DNA of 64,000 nucleotides, from positions 248,001 through 312,000 of the forward strand of contig JACKDW010000007.1 in the NCBI GenBank assembly GCA_020633295.1, read 5' to 3'. The notes under the pieces are model-generated. The model had not been told where the DNA came from, ran no database searches, and saw nothing but the letters and a program-made list of their open reading frames with translations. Of the stretch, positions 42,807-51,771 are shown one piece after another. This stretch comes from Myxococcales bacterium. GTDB lineage: Bacteria > Myxococcota_A > Polyangia > Nannocystales > Nannocystaceae. Each line of letters begins with the position of its first letter. The stretch's first letter is position 1. Position numbers and translations under genes: made by a program.

Positions 42807-44036
42807 TTAGCCCGAATCGCCCAGGGCGTCACCTGTCCGTCGGGCATGATCGCCGGGCGCGGCCCCACGCACGCGCGCGACGACCCCGGGCAGCGCCGCG
42901 AGCAAGGCGTCGATCTCGTCCCGCGTCGTGTCCTTGCCGACCGAGATCCGGATCGCGGAGCGGGCCTCCTGCGGCGTGCAGCCGAGCGCGAGCAGCACCG
43001 GCGAGGGCGCCATCGTCCCCGACGAACAGGCGGCGCCCGTCGACACGGCGACGCCGACGAGGTCGAGGTTGATGAGCAACAGCTGACCGTCGCAGCCGGG
43101 GAAGCCGACGAGCACGGTGTTCCCGGTGCTGCGCTCGGTATCGCCAAAGACCCGCGCCCCGGCGATCGCGCGCAACCCCACAAGCAGCTGGCGACGCAGA
43201 CCATCACAGTGGGCGAAACGCACGGCGTGCTCATCGTGCGCAAAACTTGCAGCAGCGCCGAAACCGGCGAGCAGGACTGGCGTCTCGGTACCAGGACGAA
43301 GCCCGCGCTCCTGGGGTCCCCCGACAAGCAACGGCTCGATCTCAACCCCAGGCCGGACGATGAGCGCGCCGACCCCAGATGGTCCGTAGGCCTTGTGCGC
43401 GTTGATGCTTAATAGATCGACCCCCCACGCGCGCATGTCGATGGCGCGCTTGCCGAGGACCTGTACAGCGTCGCAGTGGATCAACGCGTGAGGGGCGAGA
43501 TCGCGAATGACCGCGACGAATTCAGGGATGTCGTAGACGTTCCCGATCTCGTGATTGCCAGCCGCGAGCGTAACCATACCAACACGTTCGGCATGACCCG
43601 AGGCACCGCGAGCGGTCCGCAGGACGTCGGCCAAGGCGTCGACGGTGATTCGTCCGCACGCGTCGACGGGGACGATGAATCGCGGATGACCTGCGCGCGC
43701 GAGCCTCTCGACCGCGGACGAAACCGCTGGATGCTCGAGCGGTGAAGTGACGATCGCGCATCGCCCTGTTTTTGCGCCCAATGCGCGAACACCCCCCAAA
43801 ACGGCCAAATTATCGGCTTCTGTGCCGCTCGCCGTGAACACCACGTCGAGCGGTCGAGCCCCGACCGCGCGGGCGATCGAGCGTCGCGCCTGCTCGACGT
43901 AGCGGCGTGCCCGTTGGCCGCAAACGTGGACACTCGAAGGATTGCCCACGGCCGCGTCGTCGTGGAGGACCTCGATCATGGCCGCGCGAACGCGGGGATC
44001 GAGCGGCGTTGTCGCGTTGTGATCGAGATAGATCAC
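42807..44036 (-). CDS. iscS: Cysteine desulfurase (NifS/IscS family)
   Basis: The GTG at 44036 starts MIYLDHNATTPL, the usual IscS opening, and gives 409 residues; upstream in-frame sequence is not conserved. The PLP Lys is in SINAHKAYGP (Lys215) and the catalytic Cys in STGAACSSG (Cys337). TASGTEADNLA and SPLEHPAV are also typical. The enzyme takes sulfur from cysteine for Fe-S and tRNA thiolation. mnmA follows 12 bases downstream, so MnmA is the likely acceptor. It is divergent from the gene at 44127. No iscU or regulator is adjacent. Confidence 0.94.
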   Translation of the reverse strand: MIYLDHNATTPLDPRVRAAMIEVLHDDAAVGNPSSVHVCGQRARRYVEQARRSIARAVGARPLDVVFTASGTEADNLAVLGGVRALGAKTGRCAIVTSPLEHPAVSSAVERLARAGHPRFIVPVDACGRITVDALADVLRTARGASGHAERVGMVTLAAGNHEIGNVYDIPEFVAVIRDLAPHALIHCDAVQVLGKRAIDMRAWGVDLLSINAHKAYGPSGVGALIVRPGVEIEPLLVGGPQERGLRPGTETPVLLAGFGAAASFAHDEHAVRFAHCDGLRRQLLVGLRAIAGARVFGDTERSTGNTVLVGFPGCDGQLLLINLDLVGVAVSTGAACSSGTMAPSPVLLALGCTPQEARSAIRISVGKDTTRDEIDALLAALPGVVARVRGAAPGDHARRTGDALGDSG

Positions 44037-44126
44037 GGGGCCCGTATACCACGCGGTCCGCCGCCCCCGATCGGTCGGTTCACGAACCGTTGACTGTACG
44101 GGCGGGGCGTTCAAGTATTCCTCATC

Positions 44127-45350
44127 TTGAGTCTCCTCGGAACCATGATGCTGAGGGCCGGGCAACTCTCGGACGATCAGCTCGCGGCGACACAAGCCCA
44201 CTGCGCGGACCGTGACGTCCCGTTTGTCGAGGCGGTGCTCGAGCTGGGGTTCGCGGATCAAAACGGCATTGTCTCATTCCTCCACAGCAAGCTGATGATC
44301 CCGCGTGTGGGCGCGTCTGTGCTCCAGGTCGTGGACGACGCCTCGCTCGCGCGGATACCCGCCGAGCTCGCGCACGAGTTCACCGTGCTGCCGGTGTCGG
44401 TTGATGAGGACGGCAACCTCACCCTTGCGATGGCCGACCCAACTGACATGCGAGCGGTCGACGCCATCTCGGATCACACGGGCGCGTACCTCGTGCGAGC
44501 CGTCGCGCCGCTGCACGAGCTGCGCACGGCGATCATGGGCTACTACGGTCCGCGGCCGCCCAAGCGCCCGAAGGTCGAGCCCGCGCCGCTGCCGTCCGCC
44601 ACGATCCCGCGCGCGGTCCCGGCCGGGACGCTGTCGACGCCGCTCGACGACGACGACGATGACGCGTTCATGGCCGGCGTCCCGAGCTCGCCGACGAGCG
44701 CGCCGGTCCCAGATCCACCTGACTTTGGGGTCAGCTCACATGACAGCGCGCCGCGACTCGAGCCGGCGCCGCCGTTTACGCCCGCGCCCTCGGTCGCGCC
44801 TCCCTCCGTTGCGCCCCCCGCAGTCGCGCCGCCCTCCGTGGCACCGCGCGCGAACGTAGCGCCCCCCTCGGTCGCGCCCGCCGTCGCGCCGCCTGCCGTC
44901 GCGCCTCCCTCGGTCGCGCCTCCCGCCGTCGCGCGCCCCGCGATCGCGCCGCCGGTCGCGGCGCCCGCCGTCGCGCCGCCTGCTGTCGCGCCGCCCGCTG
45001 TCGCGCGCGCCCGCCGTCGCGCCGCCTGCTGTCGCGCCGCCTGCTGTCGCGCCGCCCGCCGTCGCGCCGCCTGCCGTCGCGCCGCCTGCCGTCGCGCCGC
45101 CTGCTGCAGCCGTCGCGCCGCCGCCCGCCGTGGGTCCGCGCCCCGCCGTGGTCGTGAGCCAATCGCGTCCCGCGGGCGGCTTCTCCGGCAACTTCTCGAG
45201 CGCCCCGGGGCGAACCCCGAACGCCGAGGTGAACGTCTCGAGGCCGGCGGGGAACGGCTACTCGCACCCCGCCCCGCTGCGCCCCGAGGATCGACCGTCG
45301 CGCCCGCGGCCGTCGGTCGTGACCTACCCCGACCGCACGCCGCTCGATGA
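44127..45350 (+). CDS. N-terminal part of an MshEN/Pro-rich protein (frameshifted)
   Basis: The TTG at 44127 opens MSLLGTMMLRAGQLSDDQLA and a domain of about 130 residues (VEAVLELGFADQNGIVSFLH, LPVSVDEDGNLTLAMADPTD) that matches the MshEN/GspE N-terminal domain, which can bind cyclic-di-GMP in some proteins. From about residue 220 a VAPP-type repeat begins. At about 45004 the frame leaves the repeat (TCGCGCGCGCCCGCC has one base too many) and reads Arg/Ala/Cys junk to 45350. Removing one base joins it to the downstream frame. The functional protein would be about 640 residues (44127-46056). No ATPase domain is present, so it is not a GspE enzyme. Confidence 0.75.
   Translation: MSLLGTMMLRAGQLSDDQLAATQAHCADRDVPFVEAVLELGFADQNGIVSFLHSKLMIPRVGASVLQVVDDASLARIPAELAHEFTVLPVSVDEDGNLTLAMADPTDMRAVDAISDHTGAYLVRAVAPLHELRTAIMGYYGPRPPKRPKVEPAPLPSATIPRAVPAGTLSTPLDDDDDDAFMAGVPSSPTSAPVPDPPDFGVSSHDSAPRLEPAPPFTPAPSVAPPSVAPPAVAPPSVAPRANVAPPSVAPAVAPPAVAPPSVAPPAVARPAIAPPVAAPAVAPPAVAPPAVARARRRAACCRAACCRAARRRAACRRAACRRAACCSRRAAARRGSAPRRGREPIASRGRLLRQLLERPGANPERRGERLEAGGERLLAPRPAAPRGSTVAPAAVGRDLPRPHAAR
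44796..45135 (+). repeat. VAPP-coding tandem repeat with a +1 shift
   Basis: About 20 imperfect 12-15 base units of the type GTCGCGCCGCCCGCC encode V-A-P-P-[A/S]. The unit at about 44999-45015 has one extra base, which moves the frame. The rest of the repeat stays in the frame of the downstream part. Confidence 0.85.
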
Positions 45351-46056
45351 CAACGCGCGCGCGGTCACGCTGCACGACGGCAGCACCGCGCCGCTACCCG
45401 GGGACACGTTCTCGGGTCGCCGCGGCGTCACCACCGAGGTCCACGTCGACCCGCCGGCCTCGCGGATGGCGACGCCCGATCCCGGCTCGTCGATGTCGCG
45501 GATCCAGCGGTCGCACAAGCCGAGCAGCTGGAACCCGCCGCAGGCCAACATGGCCTCGCCCGTCCCGCTCTCGCCCGAGGCCTTCAACAGGATCCTGCCG
45601 CGCTTCGCGACCGTCACGACGCGCGACCAGATCACCGACCTGCTGCTCGACTTCCTCGGCGACGGGTTTGAACGCGTCATCATGTTCACGCACGGCCGCG
45701 GCGAGATCCGGGGACGCGACGCCCGCGGCGAGGACTTGATGGTCGAGGCGGTCATGCAGATCCGGATCCCCGCGAGCGGCCCGTCGCTGTTCTCGACGGT
45801 GATCGAGCACCGCAACCCGTACTTCGGCCCGATGCGCACCGACACCGCCATCGACGCGGCCTTCGCGGCGGCGCTCGGCGGCGTGCAGGGCAACGTGCTC
45901 GTGGTCCCGGTGGTGCTGCGCGGCAAGGTGCCGCTGCTCGTGTTCGCCTCGTCCGCGCGCCACCCGGTCGACGCGAACTCGCTGCACGAGCTGACGACGA
46001 CCGTCGGCCAGGCGTTCGAGCGCCTGATCGTCGCGTCGAAGGCCCGACGCAAGTAA
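45130..46056 (+). CDS. C-terminal part of the same protein, GAF-like domain (frameshifted)
   Basis: This frame continues the VAPP repeat after the extra base; the GTG at 45130 is an internal codon rather than a likely start. A linker rich in Pro, Ser and Arg runs to about residue 130. The last 165 residues (FNRILPRFATVTTRDQITDL, LLDFLGDGFERVIMFTHGRG, VLVVPVVLRGKVPLLVFASS, VGQAFERLIVASK) look like a GAF-fold domain. Together with the MshEN part it would make a two-domain sensor or adaptor. Whether the shift is real or a sequencing indel cannot be told from the sequence. Confidence 0.75.
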   Translation: MGPRPAVVVSQSRPAGGFSGNFSSAPGRTPNAEVNVSRPAGNGYSHPAPLRPEDRPSRPRPSVVTYPDRTPLDDNARAVTLHDGSTAPLPGDTFSGRRGVTTEVHVDPPASRMATPDPGSSMSRIQRSHKPSSWNPPQANMASPVPLSPEAFNRILPRFATVTTRDQITDLLLDFLGDGFERVIMFTHGRGEIRGRDARGEDLMVEAVMQIRIPASGPSLFSTVIEHRNPYFGPMRTDTAIDAAFAAALGGVQGNVLVVPVVLRGKVPLLVFASSARHPVDANSLHELTTTVGQAFERLIVASKARRK

Positions 46057-46072
46057 CATGGCGCTTCGCGCA

Positions 46073-46108
46073 GGTGAGTGAGATGTCCAGGCGGACACCT
46101 CACTCGCC
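46073..46108. terminator. 16-bp hairpin between convergent genes
   Basis: GGTGAGTGAGATGTCC and GGACACCTCACTCGCC pair over 16 positions with two mismatches (G-U or A-C, depending on the strand read) around an AGGC loop. It lies between the stops at 46056 (+) and 46162 (-) and can serve both. No clear U-tract is present. Confidence 0.7.
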
Positions 46109-46161
46109 GCGCGGAGGACGGCGCGGCGCGTCGACGACGCTCCGCCGCGCCCGCGCGCGGC

Positions 46162-47172
46162 TCAGAACGAGCGACCCTGGCGGGCGCAGTGGCCGAGGTG
46201 CGCCTTGAGGTACTTGCTCGGCAGCTCCTTGCCGAGGTGCCCGGAGAGCCGGTCCGAGATCGAGACGAGCTTGTCGAGGTCGACGCCCGTGCGCGTGCCC
46301 ATGCCCTGCAGCATGTACACGACGTCCTCGGTGGCGACGTTGCCCGAGGCGCCGGGCGCGTAGGGGCAGCCCCCGAGCCCGCCGGCGGCGGAGTCGACGG
46401 TGCGCACGCCGAGCTGGAGCGCGACGGTGATGTTGGCGAGCGCGGTCCCGCGGGTGTCGTGGAAGTGCACGGCGAGCTGATCGAGCGACATGCCGGCGCG
46501 CGTCATGCTGCTGATGACGTGGGCGACCTGCAGCGGCGTGCCGACGCCGATGGTGTCGCCGAGGCTCAGCTCGTAGACGCCGAGGTCGAGCAGCTGGCGC
46601 CCGACGTCGATGGCGTTCTGCACGTCGACGGCGCCCTCGTAGGGGCAGCCGTAGACGCAGCTGACGTAGCCGCGCACGCGCATGCCCCGATCGAGCGCCT
46701 CCTTGACCACGACCTTGTAGGTCTCGATCGCCTTGGCCGTCGACTTGTTGATGTTCTTTCGGTTGTGCGTCTCGGTCGCCGCCATGAAGATGGCGACCTC
46801 CTCCATGCCGGAGCGCGTGGCCGAGTCGAGGCCGCGCATGTTGGGCACGAGCGCGCTGTAGGTGACGCCCTCGCGCCGCGTCAGCCGACGCGCGACGTCC
46901 ATGTGATCGGCGAGCGCCGGGATCCAGCGCGGGTTGACGAAGCTCGTGATCTCGATGCGCCGGATGCCGGCGTCGACGAGCCCCTCGATCATCTCGAGCT
47001 TGCGCTCGGTCGGCAGGATCACGGCCTCGTTCTGCAGCCCGTCGCGCGGGCCGACCTCGTAGATCGAGACCTCCGCCGGCAGACCGGCGAACAGCGGCAC
47101 CCGGGCGCTATCGCCCTGGGCGGCGGCGGCGGCGGCGGCGGCGGAAGAGTCGGCTGGGGAGGCGGTGGACAC
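46162..47172 (-). CDS. Hydroxymethylglutaryl-CoA lyase
   Basis: The 336-residue product has the HMG-CoA lyase pattern: EVGPRDGLQNE with catalytic Arg43 and Asp44, EITSFVNPRWIPALAD, SLGDTIGVGTP, AVHFHDTRGTALAN (metal His-x-His) and GGLGGCPYAPGASGN with the active-site Cys near 268. It splits HMG-CoA to acetyl-CoA and acetoacetate in leucine degradation. An Ala-rich N-terminal leader (about residues 9-18) comes from a CGC/GGC run. Other leucine-pathway genes are not in view. Start GTG 47172 is uncertain; the leader may be shorter. Confidence 0.93.
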   Translation of the reverse strand: MSTASPADSSAAAAAAAAQGDSARVPLFAGLPAEVSIYEVGPRDGLQNEAVILPTERKLEMIEGLVDAGIRRIEITSFVNPRWIPALADHMDVARRLTRREGVTYSALVPNMRGLDSATRSGMEEVAIFMAATETHNRKNINKSTAKAIETYKVVVKEALDRGMRVRGYVSCVYGCPYEGAVDVQNAIDVGRQLLDLGVYELSLGDTIGVGTPLQVAHVISSMTRAGMSLDQLAVHFHDTRGTALANITVALQLGVRTVDSAAGGLGGCPYAPGASGNVATEDVVYMLQGMGTRTGVDLDKLVSISDRLSGHLGKELPSKYLKAHLGHCARQGRSF

Positions 47173-47238
47173 GGTGTACAGGTTCGAACGGGCGCGGGAG
47201 CGCGGGAGTCACCGGGTTTACGGCGTCGTTACGAAGAC

Positions 47239-47907
47239 CTACTCGCGGTCGCGTGCGGGTGGAGGCGCGGGGGGCCGTGGGAGGTCGAAGCGCCCCGCGG
47301 TGGTAGTGTACGCGATCCCCCCGAGGCGTCCGACCGCCGCGAGGCGCGCGGGATCGATCGCCTTGAGCCGCCCCCGCTCGTCCCGCTCAAGCAGCCCTTC
47401 GGCCAGGTGGAAGTGGACGACGCGCGCGATCACCAGGGTCGAGGACGGCGCCCCGTTGGGCCCCTGCCCCAGCGGGATGGCCTGCTGGAGGCGACACTCG
47501 AGGCTCGCGCGAGCGCCCCGAACCCGCGGCGGCGCGACGGCGGTCGAGGCCTCGGGCTCGATGCCGAGGGCCTCCCACTCCGAGACGCCGGGTTCGTACG
47601 GCGCGGACGACGCGTTCATCACCTCGGCGAAGGGCTCGCTGACGTGATTCACGACGAACTCACGGCGGTCGAGGATGTTGGCGAGCGTGTCCTTGGCGGT
47701 CCCGTCGGGGCGCGAGCCGATCCCCAGCACGATCGTCGGCGGGCTCGAGCACACCGCCTGGAAGTAGCTGTACGGGGCGATGTTGCCGCGCCCGGCGCGA
47801 TCGAGGGTCGAGACCCAGGCGATCGGGCGCGGCGCGACGAGGCTGATCATCAAGCGATAGGCGTCGGAGGCGCGCAGGCTGTCGGCCGGGAGTTCCTGTG
47901 TAGACAC
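47239..47907 (-). CDS. Flavin reductase family protein (FMN split-barrel)
   Basis: The GTG at 47907 opens MSTQELPADSLRASDAYRLM and gives 222 residues. ISLVAPRPIAWVSTLDRAG, NIAPYSYFQAVCSSPPTIVL and EFVVNHVSEPFAEVMNASSA match the DIM6/NTAB flavin reductase fold, which binds FMN. Such proteins pass electrons from NAD(P)H to flavin for a monooxygenase, or have other flavin tasks. No partner oxygenase is next to it. It lies 66 bases upstream of the HMG-CoA lyase gene on the same strand. Confidence 0.88.
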   Translation of the reverse strand: MSTQELPADSLRASDAYRLMISLVAPRPIAWVSTLDRAGRGNIAPYSYFQAVCSSPPTIVLGIGSRPDGTAKDTLANILDRREFVVNHVSEPFAEVMNASSAPYEPGVSEWEALGIEPEASTAVAPPRVRGARASLECRLQQAIPLGQGPNGAPSSTLVIARVVHFHLAEGLLERDERGRLKAIDPARLAAVGRLGGIAYTTTAGRFDLPRPPAPPPARDRE

Positions 47908-47966
47908 GGCCTCGACATAGCAGATCCTCGCGCGCGCCCGCAGCTGGAATCGGCGCGCGCGCGGCC

Positions 47967-50900
47967 TCACTTCTTCGTCTTCTTCTTCGACCGCTTCGAC
48001 TTCTTCTTCTTCTTGCGCTTCGGGGCCGCGTCCTCGGCGTCGAGCGACGCGAGCCAGGTCTTGAGCTCCTCGAGCGTCGCCTTGGCCTGCTTGCTGCTGA
48101 TGATCGGCGCGCTCGAGAGGGTCGAGGCAGCCTCGCGCGCGACCGTCTCGGCGGGCCCGCGCTCGCCGTCGCGGGACAGCAGCGCGCGCGCGAGCTGCAG
48201 GCGCGCGTCGGCCAGCGCGATCGCGGGCGGGGTCGGCAGCTCGCCGTACAGCTCGACCGCGCGCTCGAGCAGCGGCACGGCGCGCTTCGCCGAGCCCGAC
48301 TCGAGCCGCGTGACGCCGTACTCGTGCAGCGTGGTCGCCAGCAGCGGGTGCCCGGGCGGCAGCGGCTCGAGGCGCGCGAGCGCGTCCTCGAAGCGCGCCG
48401 CGGCGCTCCGCAGCCGCCCCTTGGCCCTGGCGACGCGGGCCTCCGTCAGCAGCACGCGCGCGCGCGCCGGGTGGCGCGGGCCGAAGCTCCACTCGGCGAG
48501 CTCCTCGACGCGCGCCTGCGGCTCGGCGGCGGTGTCTGGCTTCTCGTTCAGGATGCGCAGGCGCGCGACCTCGAAGTGCAGGCGCGCGAGCGAGGGGTGC
48601 CCCTCCCCGCGCGCGCGGACGCGCTTGGCGATCGCGTCGTCGAGCGCGTGGACGGCCTCGGGCAGCTGCCCCTGGAGCTCGAGCAGCTGCGCCTGCACGC
48701 GCAGGCGCTCGCTCTCATGATCTGGCCCTCGAGACATCCCCTTGGCGAGCGCGTCCGCGGCGCGCTCGAGCGCGAGCTCGGCCGCGTCGAGCTCGCCCAG
48801 GCCCACGCGGCTCGCGGCCAGCGGGGTCAGGGCCGCCGCGAGCTCCGGCGCGTCCTCGCCGTGGAGCCGCTCGATCAGCGTGACGGCGCGCTCGAGCAGC
48901 TCGGCCGCGGTCGCGTGATCGCTGTGCAGCGAGTCCATGCGGCCCGCCGCGATCAGCAGCTCGGCGTGCTCGCCGGTCTGCTCGCCGAGGCGCTCGATCG
49001 CGGCCTGCCCGTGGCGGAACCACTGCGCGCCGTCCTTGCGACGCTCGAGCAGCTCGCCGGTGACGTAGACGAGCCCGGCCGAGGCCGCCGCCGCGACCGC
49101 GTCGTGACGACACGCCTCGGCCGCCCAGTACGCCTCCGAGAGCGACTTCTCGGCGGCGGCGGCGTCCCCCTGGTCGCGGTCGAGCTGCCCGCGCAGCAGC
49201 AGCAGCTCGGCCGCGATCGCGCGGTGCTCCTCGGCGGGCTCGCCGACGTTCACCGTCGTCGCCAGCTCGCTGAGCGCCTCGCTCGCGGCCTCGGCGTGCC
49301 CCGTCCGCAGCTCCGCGCGCGCCCGCGCGAAGCGCCGCGCCGGAGGCTCCGCGCCGGCGTCGGCGTCGGCGTCACCGCCAGCTTCGGCGCCGCCGGCCTG
49401 CAGCGCGGCGACGGCGTCGCAGCGCCCCGGCGACGGCAGCTGGCCGACCGCGAGCACCGACCGGTCCACGCCCGCCGCGTCGACGTCGATGAGCCGGGTG
49501 ACGAGCGCGTCGACGTCGGCCTTCAGCTCGCCGAGGCAGGCGTGACGCGGCGCGACGAGCTCGCGCGCGAGCTCGTCGTCGCGCGCGTCGAGGCACGCCC
49601 GCAGGTAGCTCGCGTTCCAGCGCTCGGCGTAGCGGTCGAGCCGCGCCTGGACCACGGTCGCGCGGCTCTCGGCGCCCTCGATCCCCGCGCCCGCGAACGC
49701 GCTCGTCAGCTCGGCCGCGCGCGCGTCGTCCCAGATCGTCGCGAGCACCTCGTCCTCGTCGCCGCAGCCCTTCACGCCCTCGGCCTCGCCGCCGCGCAGC
49801 CAGACGACGAGCAGGATCAGCGCGACGAGCGGCACGACGACGTACAGCGCGTGCACGGGCCGCAGCTGCTTCCAGTCGATCGCGCGCGGATCGAGCGTGC
49901 GCGGATCCCAGGTCCGCGGATCGAGCCGGCGCCAGTTCCAGCGCCGGGGGTCGAGCGCGCGGACGCTGAGGTCCCGCGGGTCGAGCCGGCGCAGCGCGAG
50001 CGGCACCCGCCCGCCCTGCAGCGCGCCGATGAACTCCTGCATCGACGCCCAGCGGTCACCTGGCTCAACGCTCAGGCCGCGCAGCACCGCGTCGCGCAGC
50101 CACACCGGCACGCGCCGCGGGCTGCGGATCGGCACGGCGCCGGTCTGCTCGCGCCGGACCGCCTCGGGCTCCTTGCTCGCGAACGGCCTGACCCCGTAGA
50201 GCAGCTCGTAGGCGAGCACCGCGAAGCTGAACTGATCGCTGCGCGCGTCCGTCGGCTCGCCGTCGATCTGCTCCGGGGACATGTACGGCGGCGTGCCGAC
50301 GAGCGCGCCGGGCCGCGTCAGCTGGCTCTCGAACTCCGCGCCGGGCGGCAGCGAGCGGTGCGTGATCTCGGCCGGGCGCACGAGCCCGAAGTCGAGCATG
50401 ACGACGCGCCCGTCGTCGCCGATCATCACGTTCTCGGGCTTGATGTCGCGATGGATCAGCCCCGCGTCGTGGGCCGCCGCGATCCCGCGCGCCGCCGGGA
50501 TCAGGATCGAGAGCGCCTGGCGCCAGTCGGGCTTGTTGGCCTTCGCCCACTTCCGCAGGTGCACGCCCTGGATGTACTCGGTGACGATGTAGAGCCCGCC
50601 GCTCTCGGTCTCGCCGGCGTCGTAGACGTGGACGATGTTGGGGTGCGAGATCCGGGCGAGCGCCAGCGCCTCGCGGACGAAGCGCTTGCGAGCCTGCTCT
50701 GACGACTCGACCGACGCGCGCAGGAGCTTGACCGCGACGGTCCGCCGGAGGCGCTCGTCGTGGGCCTGGTACACCACGCCGACGCCGCCGCGACCGATCC
50801 GCTCCCCGAGCACGAATTGCCCGATGCGCTCCGGCAGCTCGCTCGGGTCGTCGGTGAAGCCGGCGAAGGTCAGGCCCGAGGGCGAGCGGTAGTCCTCGTC

Positions 50901-51338
50901 GACCTGCACCTCGACGTCGGCCTCGCCCGACCAGTCGTCCTCCACTGGGATGTCGGCCTCCGAGCTCACCAGCGGATCGAGCGGCGGCGACGGGATCAGC
51001 GGCGGCGGAGCGACGGGCGCCTCGACCGGCGGCGGCGGACGGACGCTGGGCGGCGCTCCGATGATCGGCGGCGCCCCGACGGTCGGCGGCGCTCCGACGG
51101 TCGGCGGCGCCCCGACGGTCGGCGGCGGCGGGACCAGCGGCGCGCTCGCGGGCTCGGGCTCCTCGACGACGAGGCTGTCCTCGCTGACGACGAGCACCGC
51201 GGTCGGCTGGTCGTCGAAGTCATCGAGCCGGATGATCGCCGAGGGCTGCACCGACTGCCGCCGGACGGTCGGTGACTTCGAAGCGCGGGAGCTGCTCGCC
51301 CCGCGTCGCGCTCCCTCGCTCTGTCGCTCCCTGCCCAC
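47967..51338 (-). CDS. Ser/Thr kinase with LDPR repeats, one TM and TPR-like C-terminus
   Basis: The GTG at 51338 has GGAGA five bases upstream and removes an Arg-rich upstream stretch; the product is 1123 residues. A Pro-rich N-terminus includes PPTVGAPPTVGAPPTVG repeats. The kinase domain (about 170-430) has GRGGVGVV, VAVKLL, HRDIKPEN (near 295) and DFG, all catalytic residues present, then MSPEQ. Before the TM (YVVVPLVALILLVVWL, near 500) is a run of five DPR motifs (RRLDPRDL, ALDPRRW, RLDPRTW, WDPRTL, LDPRAI). The large C-terminal part, mostly Glu/Ala/Leu helices from about 700, is TPR-like and probably extracytoplasmic. It ends in a Lys-rich tail (KRKKKKKSKRSKKKTKK). Kinase substrates are unknown. 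Confidence 0.88.
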   Translation of the reverse strand: MGRERQSEGARRGASSSRASKSPTVRRQSVQPSAIIRLDDFDDQPTAVLVVSEDSLVVEEPEPASAPLVPPPPTVGAPPTVGAPPTVGAPPIIGAPPSVRPPPPVEAPVAPPPLIPSPPLDPLVSSEADIPVEDDWSGEADVEVQVDEDYRSPSGLTFAGFTDDPSELPERIGQFVLGERIGRGGVGVVYQAHDERLRRTVAVKLLRASVESSEQARKRFVREALALARISHPNIVHVYDAGETESGGLYIVTEYIQGVHLRKWAKANKPDWRQALSILIPAARGIAAAHDAGLIHRDIKPENVMIGDDGRVVMLDFGLVRPAEITHRSLPPGAEFESQLTRPGALVGTPPYMSPEQIDGEPTDARSDQFSFAVLAYELLYGVRPFASKEPEAVRREQTGAVPIRSPRRVPVWLRDAVLRGLSVEPGDRWASMQEFIGALQGGRVPLALRRLDPRDLSVRALDPRRWNWRRLDPRTWDPRTLDPRAIDWKQLRPVHALYVVVPLVALILLVVWLRGGEAEGVKGCGDEDEVLATIWDDARAAELTSAFAGAGIEGAESRATVVQARLDRYAERWNASYLRACLDARDDELARELVAPRHACLGELKADVDALVTRLIDVDAAGVDRSVLAVGQLPSPGRCDAVAALQAGGAEAGGDADADAGAEPPARRFARARAELRTGHAEAASEALSELATTVNVGEPAEEHRAIAAELLLLRGQLDRDQGDAAAAEKSLSEAYWAAEACRHDAVAAAASAGLVYVTGELLERRKDGAQWFRHGQAAIERLGEQTGEHAELLIAAGRMDSLHSDHATAAELLERAVTLIERLHGEDAPELAAALTPLAASRVGLGELDAAELALERAADALAKGMSRGPDHESERLRVQAQLLELQGQLPEAVHALDDAIAKRVRARGEGHPSLARLHFEVARLRILNEKPDTAAEPQARVEELAEWSFGPRHPARARVLLTEARVARAKGRLRSAAARFEDALARLEPLPPGHPLLATTLHEYGVTRLESGSAKRAVPLLERAVELYGELPTPPAIALADARLQLARALLSRDGERGPAETVAREAASTLSSAPIISSKQAKATLEELKTWLASLDAEDAAPKRKKKKKSKRSKKKTKK

Positions 51339-51771
51339 GTTTGTCTCCGCAGCGGGCGCGCGCCGCTGTGACCGCAGTCGACGCCCCGCGCTCGCGGCTC
51401 GACCGCGCCGCGAGCACCGTGGAGCCCACGCAGAGCCCCGGATCACGGTGCCAGACTCACGCGCCCGCGACAACACGCGCGACCGAGCGCGCGCGCGCGG
51501 GCGCCCGAACAAGAAGTCCCAAAATACATGTCTACTCAATCATGCTCGTCGCGCCGATCCAGGCGCGCTGGTCGCTGCGCGCGCTCAGGCGCGCAGCGCA
51601 GCTCCGCGCCCCGACGCGGCCCGCCGCGGCGCGGCGACGCGAACAGGCTCGAGGCGATCAGGGTCGCTGCGACATCGTCCGTCAGCGCGACGCGCTCGAG
51701 CGCTCCCATAAACGCGAGCGGCGCGCGAGCTCGGACCTCGCGCTCGTCGAGCGGCGCGCTCGCGCGACCCT
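51339..51771. other. No gene recognised
   Basis: This 433-base stretch lies between the kinase start (51338) and the dehydratase stop (51772), both on the minus strand. I see no conserved protein in any frame, no strong hairpin and no RNA gene. The part near 51515-51545 (CCCAAAATACATG) is the most AT-rich and could hold the kinase promoter. Confidence 0.5.

Noticed and set aside
46078..48720. 880-codon plus-strand frame
   Set aside because: Crosses HMG-CoA lyase and flavin reductase and part of the kinase, which are real on the other strand.
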